The notes under the pieces were generated by a model. That model made no database searches. It saw only the letters and a program-made list of their open reading frames with translations, and was not told the DNA's origin. A DNA stretch of 64,000 nt from Bacteroidota bacterium (lineage in GTDB: Bacteria; Bacteroidota; Bacteroidia; Bacteroidales; JAAUTT01). The position numbers and the translations under genes were made by a program. Below, piece by piece: positions 26,611 through 35,991 of the stretch. Where the stretch lies: contig JAEYWD010000032.1 in the NCBI GenBank assembly GCA_023429135.1, positions 1 through 64,000 of the forward strand, given 5' to 3'. The first letter of the stretch is position 1, and every line of letters starts with the position of its first letter.

Positions 26611-27794
26611 TAATTTTTCAAATCTTTAAGTTTGATAAATGCATCAAAAAACAAGTCGCCCTGATATTTATACCCTTTTTTGCTTAGGTGTATCCCGTCT
26701 TTGAAAACAAGCTGGTTGCTGTACCAGTCCCTCACCGATCCACGGCCTCCCATCACGTTAAAAAAGTCCCAGGCCCCGCAATTGTTTGCAGTAGCAGTTT
26801 CTTTGATTAACATGGCAGCAAAAGGGACTCGGGGATTTAAAGTTTTTTTATTATTAATAAGATGATCACCCGGGGTTGTGAAAATCACCGGAATATTTGG
26901 GAGAGCGGTTTTTACACGATTTAAACATGATATCATCTGGAATTTGATTAATGTTGAGTCCAGTTTGTGAAGTGCGTCGTTTGTCCCATACGAAAATACG
27001 ATACAGTCGGGATCAAGAAATTTAAGAATTTCCTGAGTACCATATAAGTTCAGAAAAGTGCCGAATGTTGCCCCATTTATTCCAATGCTGCTGTATTGCA
27101 GGTTGCAATCGTTGTTCTCCAGAGAGAAGGCATATATCCTGATCTTGTTTAGCACTGATGCATTTGTAAACTCCAGTTTTATTCTCTGCTGTAGTTGAGG
27201 TAATATAAAAGTTGAAACATGTAACGAATCGGTTAAAGCCATATTTGTCCGGGCAATTACTCCATTAACTGTTATGGTTTGCAAAACAAGTGGACTATGG
27301 AAAATAGACACTTTGTTAAATCGATATCCGGAAGTATCGTTCAAGCTAATTGAACTTGTAGCCTCCACTGCTGAAATGCAATATCCGGAAAAGGCAAAAA
27401 TATCGGGCATATTTTTTCTAACCGATGTAATCTCAAAGTTGCCTTCTTTCGTTGCAAAAAGTTCATCAGGGCCATTGGTGCCTAAGGCCCGGTATGGCAT
27501 GGTTACTCCTCTGGAGCAATTTTCAGCTTTGATATAACCTAATAAATGCTTTCTCACCTGTCCGGTAAAATAATCTGCCTGAATGTGCGAATCTCCAAAA
27601 TGCAATATCTTCAGCCTGCCGCCATTTTTTGCTGATTTTATTTTTTTAGCCAAATCGAACCATTCAGAACTATCGGCAGGAAGAATAATCTGATTAAGAT
27701 CGTGACGGATAAAAGGATATTGTGCCTGTATTTTGCTGGTGCAAAGAGCACAAAAAACAACGATAATGCTAATTATTACGCCCTTATTCATCAT
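26610..27794 (-). CDS. secreted SGNH/GDSL-fold acyl hydrolase or transferase
   Basis: The 394-residue protein has an N-terminal signal (to about residue 24). The SGNH blocks are block I KILHFGDSHIQAD (about residues 60-72), block III FSYGTNDAL, and block V DGIHLSKKGY, so the Ser-Asp-His catalytic residues are in place. Paired with an MBOAT protein, enzymes of this fold (AlgJ/AlgX, PatB) either add or remove O-acetyl groups on polysaccharide. It overlaps both neighbours: the ATGA at its start, and its TAA stop shares a base with the MBOAT start. A related but longer SGNH gene lies immediately upstream. Confidence 0.85.
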   Translation of the reverse strand: MMNKGVIISIIVVFCALCTSKIQAQYPFIRHDLNQIILPADSSEWFDLAKKIKSAKNGGRLKILHFGDSHIQADYFTGQVRKHLLGYIKAENCSRGVTMPYRALGTNGPDELFATKEGNFEITSVRKNMPDIFAFSGYCISAVEATSSISLNDTSGYRFNKVSIFHSPLVLQTITVNGVIARTNMALTDSLHVSTFILPQLQQRIKLEFTNASVLNKIRIYAFSLENNDCNLQYSSIGINGATFGTFLNLYGTQEILKFLDPDCIVFSYGTNDALHKLDSTLIKFQMISCLNRVKTALPNIPVIFTTPGDHLINNKKTLNPRVPFAAMLIKETATANNCGAWDFFNVMGGRGSVRDWYSNQLVFKDGIHLSKKGYKYQGDLFFDAFIKLKDLKN

Positions 27795-29269
27795 TGTTTA
27801 TTTTTCTGAAGATATTTATTGTATTCGTTCATCAGAGAGCGATAAAACATTTCGCCTATGATTCGGGCTCCTAAGGCATTTAAATGCAGGAAGTCTTTCT
27901 GTGCCAGGGAAGGTTTTGCAAATACCCAGCTAGGCATAGAGTTTTCGCCACCCATTCCTTCAAACATGTCCCAAAATACACAACCCGATTCAAATGCAGC
28001 TTTGCGTTGCGCATCACGTATCGCCTCAACAGCCTCGTTCGTAACATAACCGTCGGGAGTATTTTTCGAAATATCGCTCACCCCAATTACAATGATAGGA
28101 ATATCGGGTTGTGTAATGCGTAAAAGATTCAATTGCCGCTGAAACATTTTTTCGTACGAACTTATATTTTTCGACATATTGGTTACCGCATTTACTCCGA
28201 ACTGAAGTATTATAAGTTTCACATTCAGCTTATCCAACACTTTGTGGTAGGGCGATTTATATATCCTTGTAAATTCAAGGCCGGAGCTACCGCGTAAAGG
28301 AATATTATCTACAGCAATTCCCTGACTGCTGTCCAGTGAAATTGCGAACAGATCAGGCGAATCCTTACCTTTTAAAGTAATCTGGAGATTACGCGAGCCG
28401 GTTTCAACTGTCCAGTCGATCACCCTGAAACTCCCGGAAGGATAAATATCGGCATCAAGCACCACATCATTCTTTTTTAATTCTACGAAAAGTGGCGAGC
28501 GGTTACCACCCAGGAGGAGTTTACATTTATTAAATTTACCTGCTCTGGAATAAGTGATATTCGGATTTTTTAGAAATATCCAGGCTTCGGACTCTCTTTC
28601 ATTCAGCACGTCTCTGCTGCTAAACCTGGAGAAGCATCCCAGAACCCCATAATCGGGTTCATTTTCCTTCTTTTTGGAATTTAAAATGGAATATCTGGAC
28701 CAGTTCGGAGAAGTCTCGAATACATATGATATTGAGGCAGGATTAATAGGAGTAACCGGAATTAATCCAACACCTCCTCCGCCAAATTGCTTTTGCATCT
28801 GATTTCTGAAATAAGATGTAATGCGATCGGCTTCAATTTGAGAATCGCCATAATGAAGTATTCTGATGAGTTGGGAACTTTGATCAAGTGTTTTTAAAGT
28901 TGAAAAGAACGGGTCGAGCAGCGTATCGGCATTTTCAGGAAATTCCAAGGGCTGAATAATAGTTCTGATCGAATCGTTTTTTATAGCATTTGCTATTTCA
29001 TTAATCTTAGTAACGACTGTATCCTTTTTGACTATTTTGATTTTTTTTGGGGCAGGTTTTTCCTGAATATCGGTTGTGTCGGTCAGCAAGGTTTTCAGTT
29101 CCGAAATGTCCTTGTACTGAGGTTTAGATTGTTGATTCCGGAAATGCTTTTTGGGAACCCGTATGGTATAATTAAAGACGGATAGTTTAGATTCTGAAAA
29201 TAAAAAAGGTATCAATAAAATTACTGTCAGAATTACTACAAGAAAACCAGAGATTTTGATCGGTCTCAT
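27791..29269 (-). CDS. membrane-anchored SGNH/GDSL-fold protein
   Basis: The 492-residue protein has one N-terminal hydrophobic segment (about residues 7-25). A Lys/Thr-rich linker of about 100 residues follows, then an SGNH domain: RILHYGDSQIEADR (block I), ILQFGVNAVTNM (block III, with Asn) and DFLHLNALG (block V). It is a longer relative of the next gene, with a spacer that would hold the domain away from the membrane. Two SGNH proteins next to one MBOAT suggests either an acetyl-transfer relay or a transferase-esterase pair. It follows mltD after 42 bases and overlaps the next gene by ATGA. Confidence 0.85.
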   Translation of the reverse strand: MRPIKISGFLVVILTVILLIPFLFSESKLSVFNYTIRVPKKHFRNQQSKPQYKDISELKTLLTDTTDIQEKPAPKKIKIVKKDTVVTKINEIANAIKNDSIRTIIQPLEFPENADTLLDPFFSTLKTLDQSSQLIRILHYGDSQIEADRITSYFRNQMQKQFGGGGVGLIPVTPINPASISYVFETSPNWSRYSILNSKKKENEPDYGVLGCFSRFSSRDVLNERESEAWIFLKNPNITYSRAGKFNKCKLLLGGNRSPLFVELKKNDVVLDADIYPSGSFRVIDWTVETGSRNLQITLKGKDSPDLFAISLDSSQGIAVDNIPLRGSSGLEFTRIYKSPYHKVLDKLNVKLIILQFGVNAVTNMSKNISSYEKMFQRQLNLLRITQPDIPIIVIGVSDISKNTPDGYVTNEAVEAIRDAQRKAAFESGCVFWDMFEGMGGENSMPSWVFAKPSLAQKDFLHLNALGARIIGEMFYRSLMNEYNKYLQKNKQ

Positions 29270-29311
29270 GCAGTTGGCTGCAATTTTATTGATACCCTGT
29301 ATACCTTCAAA

Positions 29312-30871
29312 TTAGTTTGTCTTTTTAATTTTAATTTTCTGACCAGGAACTACTTTACCATTGCTTGAAAGGTTATTCCATTTAATTAGGTCCTTATCGG
29401 AAACGCCCGGGTATTGGTTTGCAATTTCCCAAAGGGTATCACCCGATTTAACTTTGTAATAAATAAATTCTTCCTGTTCCAAAGCTGCAGAAGCTACAGT
29501 TTTAGGCATCTCAGGGGAAGTGGTCTTTTTGCTGACACTGGCGGTTAAAACCGGCTCTTCGCTGGAGGTAGCGTGAACTCCGCCTGTGCGAGGGACATAA
29601 ATCACAAGTTTTTGTCCTGCGCGGATCATATTTTTATGAATATTGTTCCATTCTCTTATGCTATTAACACTTACATGGAATTTAGACGCTATGGCTCCGA
29701 GGTTGTCGCCCGATCTAACAACATAATTAATTCGTTGACGGTTACCAGAAACCGGAACTGAGGCATACGAAACAGAACCTTTGCTGGCAGGATTTCCCAA
29801 ACGCAATTGTGCTATATTGAAAGTTTCATCTTTATAAGCGTAAATTGAATCTTCATATTCAATAAAGCGGGTTGTGTAATTGGCAGGTAAACGCAATGGA
29901 TAAGAACCCCACTGACCAGGAATGATGTCGAGTTTATATTGAGGGTTGTAATCTCTTATCTGCTGTATGGGCATATTAAGTACACTTGCAATTTGCTGAA
30001 AATGCACCGTCTGGTTGATCATAATGGTATCGGATACCTGAGGGACATCAATAAATTTAGGACTTAGGTTATGATCTTTATAGTAATTGATAGCATAGGT
30101 TGCTGCGATGAAAGCAGGAACATACCCACGTGTTTCTCTGGGAAGATGGTAATAAATATCCCAATAGTTTTTCTTTCCACCCGAACGGCGAATGGCTTTA
30201 TTTACGTTACCGGGGCCGCAGTTATAGGCTGCAATAACAAGAATCCAGTCGTCGTAAATCCGGTAAAGGTCTTTAAGAAAACGTGCTGCAGCATGTGTAG
30301 CGGCAATAGGATCGCGGCGTTCGTCAATGTAGGTATTGACATTGAGATTATAAAGTTTGCCGGTTCCGTACATAAACTGCCACATTCCGGTTGCTCCTAC
30401 TCTCGATTGAGCTCTTGGATTCAAAGCCGATTCAATAACCGCAAGATATTTGAGTTCCTCGGGTAACTGATATGAATCCAGAATCTGTTCAAAAATGGGG
30501 AAATAATATTCTTTCAATCCAAGCATTACTTCCAGCTTATCCCTTTTTTTAACGGTATAAACCTGTATGTAGCTCTTAACAATATCGTTATAGGTTAATT
30601 CGATGAACGAAGGTATTTTTCGTAATCGATTGATGTAAAGCGAGTCTGGGATTTGGGGGAATAATATGGTGGTATCAGCATCCACCATCTGAGACGCATC
30701 ATCGCCAACAGATTCCTGAACATACCAGATGCTCATAAGACTGTCGAGGTTCCTTTCAAAATTTGAAAATTTCAATTCAGCCGGAATAGTATCCTTACCA
30801 ATCGGGTTGCCTATTGCAATGGCTGCGTTAAAAAGAAATATTCCTACAATCAGTTGCTTCACTCTAATCAT
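29312..30871 (-). CDS. mltD: membrane-bound lytic murein transglycosylase D-like with LysM domains
   Basis: The 519-residue protein has a signal peptide (about 1-21). A lytic transglycosylase SLT domain (about 125-270) carries catalytic Glu147 in VIESALNP and the motifs GATGMWQFM and AAYNCGPGNV. Two C-terminal LysM domains (about 385-430 and 470-518) have the SGDNLGAIA and SGDTLWEIA cores. It cleaves peptidoglycan glycan strands to anhydro-muropeptides in the periplasm. No lipobox Cys is evident, unlike E. coli MltD. It lies 24 bases after the DUF5683 gene in the parA-to-MBOAT run. O-acetylation of MurNAc blocks this chemistry, which gives the linked acyltransferase genes a possible meaning. 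Confidence 0.93.
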   Translation of the reverse strand: MIRVKQLIVGIFLFNAAIAIGNPIGKDTIPAELKFSNFERNLDSLMSIWYVQESVGDDASQMVDADTTILFPQIPDSLYINRLRKIPSFIELTYNDIVKSYIQVYTVKKRDKLEVMLGLKEYYFPIFEQILDSYQLPEELKYLAVIESALNPRAQSRVGATGMWQFMYGTGKLYNLNVNTYIDERRDPIAATHAAARFLKDLYRIYDDWILVIAAYNCGPGNVNKAIRRSGGKKNYWDIYYHLPRETRGYVPAFIAATYAINYYKDHNLSPKFIDVPQVSDTIMINQTVHFQQIASVLNMPIQQIRDYNPQYKLDIIPGQWGSYPLRLPANYTTRFIEYEDSIYAYKDETFNIAQLRLGNPASKGSVSYASVPVSGNRQRINYVVRSGDNLGAIASKFHVSVNSIREWNNIHKNMIRAGQKLVIYVPRTGGVHATSSEEPVLTASVSKKTTSPEMPKTVASAALEQEEFIYYKVKSGDTLWEIANQYPGVSDKDLIKWNNLSSNGKVVPGQKIKIKKTN

Positions 30872-30895
30872 TCGTTTTAACGTTTAGGGGTTGTT

Positions 30896-31486
30896 TTAAA
30901 ATTTTAAATTAAGGCTAATGCCAATATTATTTGTATTTCGAAAAGGCTGAATATACGGATTCACATTTAACGAAATATCATCGCCCATATCGAAGTAAAA
31001 GAAATGCGCATCAATATTGGCGTCTATAATATTAAGAACGTAAACACCGGTTAAAATCAGAACATCCAGATCACGCCAACGTCGATAAAAATCCTTGTAA
31101 CTCTTCAAAAAATACGTTTTATCGTCAAAATTTTGCAGCCTGCGGATATTCTGAAAAGAATTCGTGTTTGGGTCTGTATCCGTATAATCGTTGTAGGCGT
31201 TTACGTACGTATTGTATTTTTTGTTATAGTCAATTATAAAATAAGTTAAAGTTCCTAACGCTGCATATATAATTGGCACTTTCCAGTACTTCTGGTTATA
31301 TACCTGTCCCAAACCGGGAAGAACCGCTGACATAATAACAGCTTTTCTCGGGGAATGTTTTAAAACAGTGGTATCTACAATAGCAATTGTATCCGTTTTA
31401 AGCTCCTGCGCGTTTAAGAACGGATAAAATATAAGAACTGATATGGCTATTACAAGAAATCTTTTCAAATTAATTGGCGTTATCAA
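30896..31486 (-). CDS. DUF5683-type membrane protein
   Basis: The 196-residue protein has a signal-like N-terminus and the pattern of Bacteroidota DUF5683 proteins: SPRKAVIMSAVLPGLGQVYNQKYW, then a membrane segment (IIYAALGTLTYFII) and a second hydrophobic segment near LDVLILTGVYVLNIIDA. The C-terminus ends in alternating polar/hydrophobic residues with a final Phe (ISLNLKF), like an outer-membrane strand. The function is unknown. It starts 17 bases inside the end of parB, so it is co-translated with the partition genes. Confidence 0.8.
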   Translation of the reverse strand: MITPINLKRFLVIAISVLIFYPFLNAQELKTDTIAIVDTTVLKHSPRKAVIMSAVLPGLGQVYNQKYWKVPIIYAALGTLTYFIIDYNKKYNTYVNAYNDYTDTDPNTNSFQNIRRLQNFDDKTYFLKSYKDFYRRWRDLDVLILTGVYVLNIIDANIDAHFFYFDMGDDISLNVNPYIQPFRNTNNIGISLNLKF

Positions 31487-32360
31487 TCTTTTGTAACATC
31501 TCTACAATTTTCTTCAGTTCATCGTCCGAATTGAAGGGTATCACAATTTTACCTGTTCCCTTGTCAGTGCGCGATAATTGTACCCGCGTTTTAAAATAGG
31601 TGCGGAGATTGTCTCTGTAATTCACGTATTCCACTGGCAAATCGCGTGCTGAACGCTTATCGGTATCCATTGCCTCTTGGGGTTGGGTTAAATTCCTGAC
31701 AAGGTCTTCGATATTTCTTACTGATAATTCTTCTTCTATAACGTGATGATAAATACTTAATTGTTTCTCAACATCGTCGATATTAATCAACGCTCTGGCG
31801 TGTCCCATTGTTATTTTTTTCTGACGGATACCTGCCTGAATTTCGGCAGGAAGCTTCAATAGTCTCAGGTAATTGGCAATGGTAGAACGTTTTTTGCCAA
31901 CCCTGTCCGACATATTTTCCTGGGTAAGGTTGCACTCATCAATTAGACGCTGATAACTTATGGCAACTTCAATAGCATCGAGATCTTCGCGTTGAATATT
32001 TTCGACAAGAGCAAGCTCCAGCATTGCCTGATCGTCGGCAACACGCACGTATGCCGGTATTGTTTCGAGGCCGGCAAGTTTTGATGCTCTGAATCGTCTT
32101 TCGCCGGTGATCAACTGGAATTTTTCGCCGTCGATTTTACGAACAGTAATGGGCTGAATAATACCAAGTTGCCGGATAGAAGTGGCAAGTTCCTGCAATG
32201 CCTCTTCGTCAAAATTTTTACGCGGCTGAAAAGGATTTATTTCAATTGCATGTATGTCTATTTCGTTGATGGAAGCTACACTCTCTGCCGGTTTGTTACT
32301 CTCAACATCTTCAATTAACGCACCTAAACCTCTGCCTAATGAGCTCTTTTTTGCAATCAT
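31470..32360 (-). CDS. parB: chromosome partitioning protein ParB (Spo0J)
   Basis: ParB binds parS sites and spreads along DNA as a CTP-dependent clamp to load SMC and help origin segregation. The 296-residue protein has an N-terminal LGRGLGALI (the ParA-interacting end), the nucleotide-binding motif GERRFRASKLAG, and the central helix-turn-helix (RLIDECNLTQENMSDRVGK), with a C-terminal dimer domain. It follows parA after 22 bases. I looked for a parS-like palindrome (TGTTTCACGTGAAACA) in the window and found none. Confidence 0.96.
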   Translation of the reverse strand: MIAKKSSLGRGLGALIEDVESNKPAESVASINEIDIHAIEINPFQPRKNFDEEALQELATSIRQLGIIQPITVRKIDGEKFQLITGERRFRASKLAGLETIPAYVRVADDQAMLELALVENIQREDLDAIEVAISYQRLIDECNLTQENMSDRVGKKRSTIANYLRLLKLPAEIQAGIRQKKITMGHARALINIDDVEKQLSIYHHVIEEELSVRNIEDLVRNLTQPQEAMDTDKRSARDLPVEYVNYRDNLRTYFKTRVQLSRTDKGTGKIVIPFNSDDELKKIVEMLQKIDNAN

Positions 32361-32382
32361 GGATCTTGTATCTGTATTATTT

Positions 32383-33183
32383 TTAGTTAATTACTTTTTC
32401 GCTGCTTTTCATTTTGGTCATTTCGTTCTTCTGGAGCATTTCCTTTGCAAGGTTGAGGTAGTTAACCGAACCTGTGGAAGCAGCATCGTAAAGTACAACT
32501 GGTTTTCCAAAACTTGGCGATTCACTTAATTTAATGTTTCTCTGAATGATGGTTTTAAATACCATTTGCTGGAAATGTTTGGTTACCTCGTCTACCACCT
32601 GGTTGCTTAAACGCAAACGGGCGTCGTACATGGTAAGAAGGAAACCTTCAATTTCCAGTGCCGGATTTAAACGGTTCTGAATAAATTTAATTGTGTTGAG
32701 AAGTTTGCCTAATCCTTCGAGTGCGAAATATTCGCATTGTACGGGAATAATTACCGAATCAGCAGCCGATAGGGCGTTAACAGTAATAAGACCCAACGAC
32801 GGAGAACAGTCGATGAAAATAAAATCGTAATCGTCTTTTACTTTCTCTACAACATGTTTCATTATCTTTTCGCGGTTTGGAATGTTCACCATCTCAATTT
32901 CGGCACCAACTAAATCGATATGCGATGGAATAATTTCCAAACCAGGCACTTCCGATTTCAATGCAATGTCCTTAGGATTTACATCGTCAATTAAACACTC
33001 GTAAATACTGGTTTTAATTGTGCGTATATCGAAACCTAATCCCGAAGTCGCATTTGCCTGAGGGTCGGCATCGATGAGCAATACTTTCTTTTCGAGCACA
33101 GCAAGACTTGCCGAAAGATTGATTGCTGTAGTAGTTTTTCCAACTCCTCCTTTTTGATTGGCCAATGCTATTACTTTTCCCAT
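32383..33183 (-). CDS. parA: chromosome partitioning ATPase ParA (Soj)
   Basis: ParA is a deviant Walker ATPase that works with ParB to segregate chromosome origins. The 266-residue protein begins with the diagnostic NQKGGVGKTTTAIN (residues 9-22). It has the switch motif DADPQANATSGLG and the Walker B FIDCSPSLG. The short N-terminus without a helix-turn-helix marks a chromosomal (Soj-type), not a plasmid type Ia, ParA. It leads a seven-gene minus-strand run to the MBOAT gene. A TATTTTTG box 45 bases upstream is the likely promoter. Confidence 0.96.
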   Translation of the reverse strand: MGKVIALANQKGGVGKTTTAINLSASLAVLEKKVLLIDADPQANATSGLGFDIRTIKTSIYECLIDDVNPKDIALKSEVPGLEIIPSHIDLVGAEIEMVNIPNREKIMKHVVEKVKDDYDFIFIDCSPSLGLITVNALSAADSVIIPVQCEYFALEGLGKLLNTIKFIQNRLNPALEIEGFLLTMYDARLRLSNQVVDEVTKHFQQMVFKTIIQRNIKLSESPSFGKPVVLYDAASTGSVNYLNLAKEMLQKNEMTKMKSSEKVIN

Positions 33184-33227
33184 TTCGTTTGAATTTTTGT
33201 TTAATTATTAAATTACAAAAAACGGCT

Positions 33228-33235
33228 CAAAAATA
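33228..33235 (-). promoter_or_regulatory. candidate parAB-operon promoter -7 box
   Basis: The minus strand reads TATTTTTG, an exact TAnnTTTG. Transcription would begin near 33221, 38 bases ahead of the parA ATG. The -33 element is not clear. Confidence 0.4.
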
Positions 33236-33362
33236 AAATTATCTTACCACTTACCAGGCAATATGGTTTTGCAATTGTAAACAACAAAAATCCATTTACC
33301 AACATTTTATTAACATTTTTTGAACACGTTATCAGGTGTCAATTATTTATTACTGGCTTGTC

Positions 33363-34469
33363 CTATTTTTTTACCAGTTTGATTTCGAAAAGCTTGGGCC
33401 AGTTTTTCCCTGTGATAAATATGCGGTCTTTTTCTTTATCGTAAGCGATTCCGTTTAAATAGTCCAGATTATTATGATAATCCTCCGGTTTAAGCACATC
33501 GGTTTTTTTAACAATAATTTTACCGGTTACTTTACCTGTGGAAGGTTCTATTTTAACAATTGTATCCGTAGTATACACATTAGCCCAGATTTCATTACTA
33601 ATAATTTCCAGCTCATTCAGATTGGTTACAGGACCTTTATCGTCGTAAACAGTCATCTGCTTAACCTCTGTAAAGTATTCCGGATCGAGATAATAGATCA
33701 TTTCGGTGCCATCTGTCATCAAAAGATATTTACCGTCATATGTTAAGCCCCACCCTTCCTTCATTGGGAAATTGAATTTATTTACAAGCTCAAAAGTGTT
33801 TTTATCGTATTGGAAGGCAACGTTGCTTTTGTAAGTTAGCTGGTAAAGGTAATTACCAACGCTGGCAAGGCCCTCGCCAAAAATATCGGGTGGAAGGTTG
33901 AGTACTTTAATTATCTCTCCGGTTTCGATCTTTACTTTACGGAGAGTTGACTGGCCTGTTTGGCCGGTACCTTCGTACAGAATGCCATCTTCGTATAATA
34001 AACCTTGCGTGTATGCAGTTTTGTCGTGGGGATAGGTTTTTACAATCTGCACAGTATAAAGCTGTGGTTTAATATCCGACAATAACGATATTTTCACCTG
34101 GCGGCTTTCAATGGCACTGTCGGGATAATAGGCTGTAAAAGTGATATTTTTAACACCCGGAAGTTCGTTTTTCGTATTCCAGATGTAAGGATTTTTATTT
34201 TGAGCAGTTCCGGATAATTTTTTACCATTGATACGAAAAACAACAGAATCGGCAATGTGGGCCGAATCTTTGAAAGTATAATCAATGGCAACTTCCTGTC
34301 CGATAGTATAGGATGAATTATTTTCTGGGCTTGTCAGAGTGAGGCTTTGTTTTTCGGGTGCAGCGTTATCCTGAATCACAGAAGTTTTTTTACCCGATTC
34401 CTGTTTGCACGAAAATGCCAGAAGCAACGATATTAAAGAACCGGCAAATACTTTATTCAGAAGACTCAT
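33363..34469 (-). CDS. glutaminyl-peptide cyclotransferase, lipoprotein
   Basis: The 368-residue protein has a lipobox (AFSCKQ, Cys21). A region of about 90 residues resembling an immunoglobulin-like domain (SLTLTSPENNSSYTIGQEV) follows, then a five-bladed beta-propeller matching the plant/bacterial glutaminyl cyclase family: YPHDKTAYTQGLLYEDG, LYEGTGQTGQS, EGWGLTYDGKYLLMTDG and LNELEIISNEIWANVY. The enzyme converts N-terminal Gln to pyroglutamate on exported proteins. In Bacteroidota many secreted proteins begin with Gln after the signal peptide, which fits a periplasmic or surface role. It overlaps the HAD gene upstream by ATGA. Confidence 0.92.
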   Translation of the reverse strand: MSLLNKVFAGSLISLLLAFSCKQESGKKTSVIQDNAAPEKQSLTLTSPENNSSYTIGQEVAIDYTFKDSAHIADSVVFRINGKKLSGTAQNKNPYIWNTKNELPGVKNITFTAYYPDSAIESRQVKISLLSDIKPQLYTVQIVKTYPHDKTAYTQGLLYEDGILYEGTGQTGQSTLRKVKIETGEIIKVLNLPPDIFGEGLASVGNYLYQLTYKSNVAFQYDKNTFELVNKFNFPMKEGWGLTYDGKYLLMTDGTEMIYYLDPEYFTEVKQMTVYDDKGPVTNLNELEIISNEIWANVYTTDTIVKIEPSTGKVTGKIIVKKTDVLKPEDYHNNLDYLNGIAYDKEKDRIFITGKNWPKLFEIKLVKK

Positions 34470-34891
34470 TTAAAAAGATTTTTTAATTTTTCTCCAAAAG
34501 ACTGATTATTCTTAGAAGTGTCGAAACCACTATAAGGACCAGGACTATCAGGATTATTCCTGTTCAGAAGATTCCATATGGCCTGCCATCCGGGGAAACC
34601 GCCTATATTGCGGTCGTCTATATAAATATCGGCATTTATTTTTCTACTGATAGAATCGTCATATACTTCTTCGGGATAGTTTTTGTTAACGGCATAAAAA
34701 TCTAATCCTCTTTTTCTGCAGAATTCCACAGCTTCGTCCAGTTCTTTTCCCGCACGGAATGTCCATAAAACGAGCTGGTATTGCTGGCGTTGTAGCTCTT
34801 TCAATGTTTCGATTGCGAAAAGTAATTCTTCTCCAATCGCGGGATATTTGTGTTCCACAATAGTACCATCAAAGTCAACAGCAATTTTCAT
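34466..34891 (-). CDS. HAD-superfamily hydrolase, BT0820 type
   Basis: The 141-residue protein begins MKIAVDFDGTIVEHKYP, with the HAD nucleophile motif DxD (D6, D8). It has motif II in VLWTFRAG and motif III/IV in YIDDRNIGG, so it is a minimal HAD phosphatase without a cap. It resembles the B. thetaiotaomicron BT0820 group, whose substrate is unknown to me. The frame opens at 35011, but the extra 40 residues look non-coding and the ATG at 34891 is the family start. It probably shares a transcript with the glutaminyl cyclase gene. Confidence 0.85.
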   Translation of the reverse strand: MKIAVDFDGTIVEHKYPAIGEELLFAIETLKELQRQQYQLVLWTFRAGKELDEAVEFCRKRGLDFYAVNKNYPEEVYDDSISRKINADIYIDDRNIGGFPGWQAIWNLLNRNNPDSPGPYSGFDTSKNNQSFGEKLKNLFK

Positions 34892-35209
34892 AACGTTTCT
34901 TTTTCTGATTTTAGAAAGGTTCAACTTAGCTAACAATACCCGATAACCCGAGCAATTTTCTAAATTACTCTTACGACTACAAAAATCCAGGGTTTCAAAA
35001 GATATGAACACCTATATTTTTTCATCGGGTTAAAAGGTTAACAAAAAGGCCAATAAAGATAAGTAATATATTAAAATTGGCAAACGGATGTTTTTTGTTG
35101 ATGAAATGTTTAGGGATTATTAACAAAAGGAATAGTTGGGAGCTGCTTTTCATTAATAGAATTATTCATCATATGTATTTTATCAATTCACCATTCTTTA
35201 ATTAATTTT
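34892..35209. other. divergent intergenic region with no gene seen
   Basis: About 318 AT-rich bases separate the HAD gene and pssA, which diverge. I found the pssA promoter box at its right end and no exact TAnnTTTG for the HAD side. No RNA gene, ORF of note or strong hairpin was seen. Confidence 0.5.
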
Positions 35210-35217
35210 TACATTTG
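35209..35217 (+). promoter_or_regulatory. candidate pssA promoter -7 box
   Basis: TTACATTTG contains an exact TAnnTTTG (35210-35217) and is identical to the boxes before rsfS and the GH32 gene. Transcription would start near 35224, about 12 bases before the chosen ATG at 35236. This is why the longer frame from 35215 is rejected. Confidence 0.5.
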
Positions 35218-35235
35218 CAGCTCAAAATAGAATTT

Positions 35236-35991
35236 ATGTTTTTACGATCGAAAGTTTTTGTGCATATTCCTAATTTCATCACAATATTAAACCTTATTTC
35301 GGGGGCGATAGGGATATTCTTTGTTTTTCAGGATAAAATCATCTGGGCTTGTATTATGATTTACGTAGCCGGGATATTTGACTTTCTTGATGGCTTTGCC
35401 GCGCGGCTTTTGAAGGCAACGTCGGAAATAGGCAAGTCGCTCGATAGTTTGGCAGATGTTATTAGTTTTGGTTTATTACCTTCTGCTATATTGTACTACA
35501 TAATTAAACTTATCATTTACCAGATAAACCCTGCATTTTCTCTTGCAGGCGCCTCCTTTACCGAGATACTTTTATTATCTTCTTCGCTATTAATAGTAGC
35601 TTTTTCAGCATTACGTCTTGCTAACTTTAATGTTGACACACGCCAGAGTTATGGGTTTATTGGGGTGCCAACTCCAGCAATAGCTCTGCTGATTTCCTCA
35701 TTTCCGTTTATTATCAACCAGGGGGCTTTTGGGGCTGTGTTGTTAATGAAATTATACATTATTATTCCTTTGATTTTAGTATTGTCGTTGCTGATGGTTT
35801 CCGAAATTCCTATGCTAGCTTTAAAGTTTAAAAGTTTCAGCGTGAGTAAAAATATTTATATTTATCTGCTGATAATTATATCAATCATCAGTATCATATT
35901 TTGGGGAGTAAACTCAATCCCTTTGATATTCCTGGTTTATATTCTGTTCTCGGTATTAGAGAATAAGAGGCGGGAGATTGAGACGGCATAA
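35236..35991 (+). CDS. pssA: CDP-diacylglycerol--serine O-phosphatidyltransferase
   Basis: PssA makes phosphatidylserine from CDP-diacylglycerol and serine in the membrane, and so links the CdsA and Psd enzymes encoded at 12-13.5 kb. The protein is 251 residues from the ATG at 35236. It has the CDP-alcohol phosphatidyltransferase signature DG-x2-AR-x8-G-x3-D-x3-D in FLDGFAARLL to SLADVISFG, and about eight membrane segments. It stands alone; a promoter box immediately upstream supports a separate transcript. Confidence 0.95.
   Translation: MFLRSKVFVHIPNFITILNLISGAIGIFFVFQDKIIWACIMIYVAGIFDFLDGFAARLLKATSEIGKSLDSLADVISFGLLPSAILYYIIKLIIYQINPAFSLAGASFTEILLLSSSLLIVAFSALRLANFNVDTRQSYGFIGVPTPAIALLISSFPFIINQGAFGAVLLMKLYIIIPLILVLSLLMVSEIPMLALKFKSFSVSKNIYIYLLIIISIISIIFWGVNSIPLIFLVYILFSVLENKRREIETA

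Noticed and set aside
8168..30132. CACGTG hexamers at 8168-8173 and 30127-30132 as possible parS sites
   Set aside because: The flanks do not extend to the 16-bp parS palindrome TGTTTCACGTGAAACA on either side, and both lie inside genes.
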